NCBI GenBank assembly: GCA_964559535.1
Contig: CAZLIC010000021.1
Span: 1 to 49,813 of the forward strand
DNA from: CAZLIC01 sp964559535
GTDB lineage: Bacteria; Pseudomonadota; Alphaproteobacteria; Rhodobacterales; Rhodobacteraceae
Length of the DNA: 49,813 nt
Reading direction: 5' to 3'
Shown here: piece by piece, positions 48,857-49,813 of the stretch
Position numbering within the stretch: position 1 is the stretch's first letter
Layout of the letters: every line of letters begins with the position of its first letter
Position numbers and translations under genes: made by a program
The notes under the pieces: model-generated
Database searches by the model: none
What the model was told of the DNA's origin: nothing
What the model saw: the letters and a program-made list of their open reading frames with translations, nothing else

Positions 48857-49813
48857 TCAGGCCGAGGCGATCTTCTGCTTCTTCGGCGCCTCGGTGTGCA
48901 CCAACAGCGGCTTCGCGCCACCCGACACCACCTCGTCGCTGACCACCACGCCCTGCACGCCGTCCATTCCCGGCAGTTCGAACATGGTGTCCAGAAGGAT
49001 GTCCTCCATGATCGACCGCAGCCCGCGGGCGCCGGTCTTGCGCTTGATCGCGCGCTTGGCAATCGCCGTCAGCGCATCCACGGTAAAGGTCAGGTCCACG
49101 CCCTCGATCTCGAACAGGCGCTGGTACTGCTTGACCAGCGCATTCTTCGGCTCGGTCAGGATCTGCACCAGCGCGGGCTCGTCCAGGTCGGTCAGCGTGG
49201 CGATCACCGGCAGGCGGCCGACAAATTCGGGGATCAGGCCGAACTTCAGCAGGTCTTCGGGTTCCAGTTCCTTGAACAGTTCGCCCACGCCGCGTTCCTC
49301 GGGGCCCTTCACGTCGGCGCCGAAACCGATGGACGTGCCCTTGTTACGCTGCGCGATGATCTTTTCCAGACCCGCGAAGGCGCCGCCGCAGATGAACAGG
49401 ATGTTCGTCGTGTCCACCTGCAGGAATTCCTGCTGCGGGTGCTTGCGCCCGCCCTGCGGCGGCACGCTGGCCACCGTGCCCTCCATGATCTTCAGCAGCG
49501 CCTGTTGAACACCCTCGCCGCTGACGTCCCGCGTGATCGAGGGATTGTCCGACTTGCGGGTGATCTTGTCGACCTCGTCGATGTAGACGATGCCGCGCTG
49601 GGCGCGTTCCACGTTGTATTCGCTGGCCTGCAGAAGCTTGAGGATGATGTTCTCCACATCCTCGCCCACGTAGCCCGCCTCGGTCAGCGTGGTGGCGTCG
49701 GCCATGGTGAACGGCACGTCGAGGATGCGCGCCAGCGTCTGCGCCAGCAACGTCTTGCCGCAGCCGGTGGGGCCGATCAGCAGGATGTTGGACTTCGACA
49801 GCTCGACTTCCGA
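48857..49813 (-). CDS. clpX: ATP-dependent protease ATP-binding subunit ClpX, partial (5' end outside window)
   Basis: The visible part is the C-terminal 318 residues; translation enters at SEVELSKSNILLIGPTGCGK. Walker A is GPTGCGKTLLAQTLA and Walker B is GIVYIDEVDKI. The pore loop GYVGEDVENI, sensor region and IGFGADVKGP follow. GARGLRSIMEDILLDTMFEL is the C-terminal subdomain. The zinc-binding N-domain lies beyond the edge. It unfolds substrates for ClpP, whose gene (normally just upstream) would also be outside. The frame is intact. Confidence 0.97.
   Translation of the reverse strand, partial: SEVELSKSNILLIGPTGCGKTLLAQTLARILDVPFTMADATTLTEAGYVGEDVENIILKLLQASEYNVERAQRGIVYIDEVDKITRKSDNPSITRDVSGEGVQQALLKIMEGTVASVPPQGGRKHPQQEFLQVDTTNILFICGGAFAGLEKIIAQRNKGTSIGFGADVKGPEERGVGELFKELEPEDLLKFGLIPEFVGRLPVIATLTDLDEPALVQILTEPKNALVKQYQRLFEIEGVDLTFTVDALTAIAKRAIKRKTGARGLRSIMEDILLDTMFELPGMDGVQGVVVSDEVVSGGAKPLLVHTEAPKKQKIASA

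Overview
The window is about 65-70% GC and reads as the chromosome of a Rhodobacter-group alphaproteobacterium (Rhodobacteraceae/Paracoccaceae). Three things point there: a complete RcGTA-type gene transfer agent cluster, a pyruvate dehydrogenase operon whose E1-beta carries its own lipoyl domain, and the arrangement cysE / GTA / mltG-fabF. No database search was possible. Family calls rest on motifs and remembered homologues.

Layout. 1-869: the 3'-truncated end of an AT-richer gene whose N-terminus matches the proteasome-beta/HslV (Ntn-hydrolase) pattern, followed by a 500-bp gap of palindromic repeats. 1.4-9.8 kb: glutaryl-CoA dehydrogenase with a divergent LysR regulator, a MoxR ATPase/VWA (CoxE-like) pair, a large OmpA-domain envelope protein and an ABC-F ATPase. 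9.8-19.6 kb: a CAT-anticodon tRNA, pyrH, two cyclophilins, pgk, class I aldolase, ftsB, a divergent SDR/HxlR pair, then pdhA-pdhB-pdhC. These link glycolysis to acetyl-CoA. A bidirectional terminator separates pdhC from cysE.

20.6-34.6 kb: seventeen leftward GTA genes in the order of the R. capsulatus GTA (g1, g2, g3, g3.5, g4-g10, g10.1, g11-g15), mostly joined by ATGA/GTGA overlaps and all apparently intact. There is no integrase, replication or lysis gene beside them. Upstream of g1 is a good sigma-70 promoter immediately followed by an intrinsic-terminator hairpin, which suggests attenuation. Palindromic repeats sit in three of the few gaps in this cluster, and one supplies a stop codon.

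34.8-49.8 kb: a 54-codon unknown gene, mltG, fabF (without acpP upstream), a repeat-filled 670-bp gap, and a translationally coupled exonuclease / ATP-dependent DNA ligase / secreted caspase-like trio. After these come an M3 oligopeptidase, a Tat-exported cyclase-family hydrolase, three perfect hairpins in a row, a CxxC carboxymuconolactone-decarboxylase-family protein, a compact type II restriction-modification pair (5-methylcytosine methyltransferase plus HNH nuclease), a RidA homologue that appears to lack the catalytic arginine, a GT61 glycosyltransferase, and clpX running off the right edge.

The items most worth a second look are the orphan proteasome-like hydrolase at the left edge, the GTA leader (promoter plus terminator), the DNA-repair/caspase operon, the repeat families placed at gene ends (including the hairpin array), and the self-contained R-M module with palindromes at its start.
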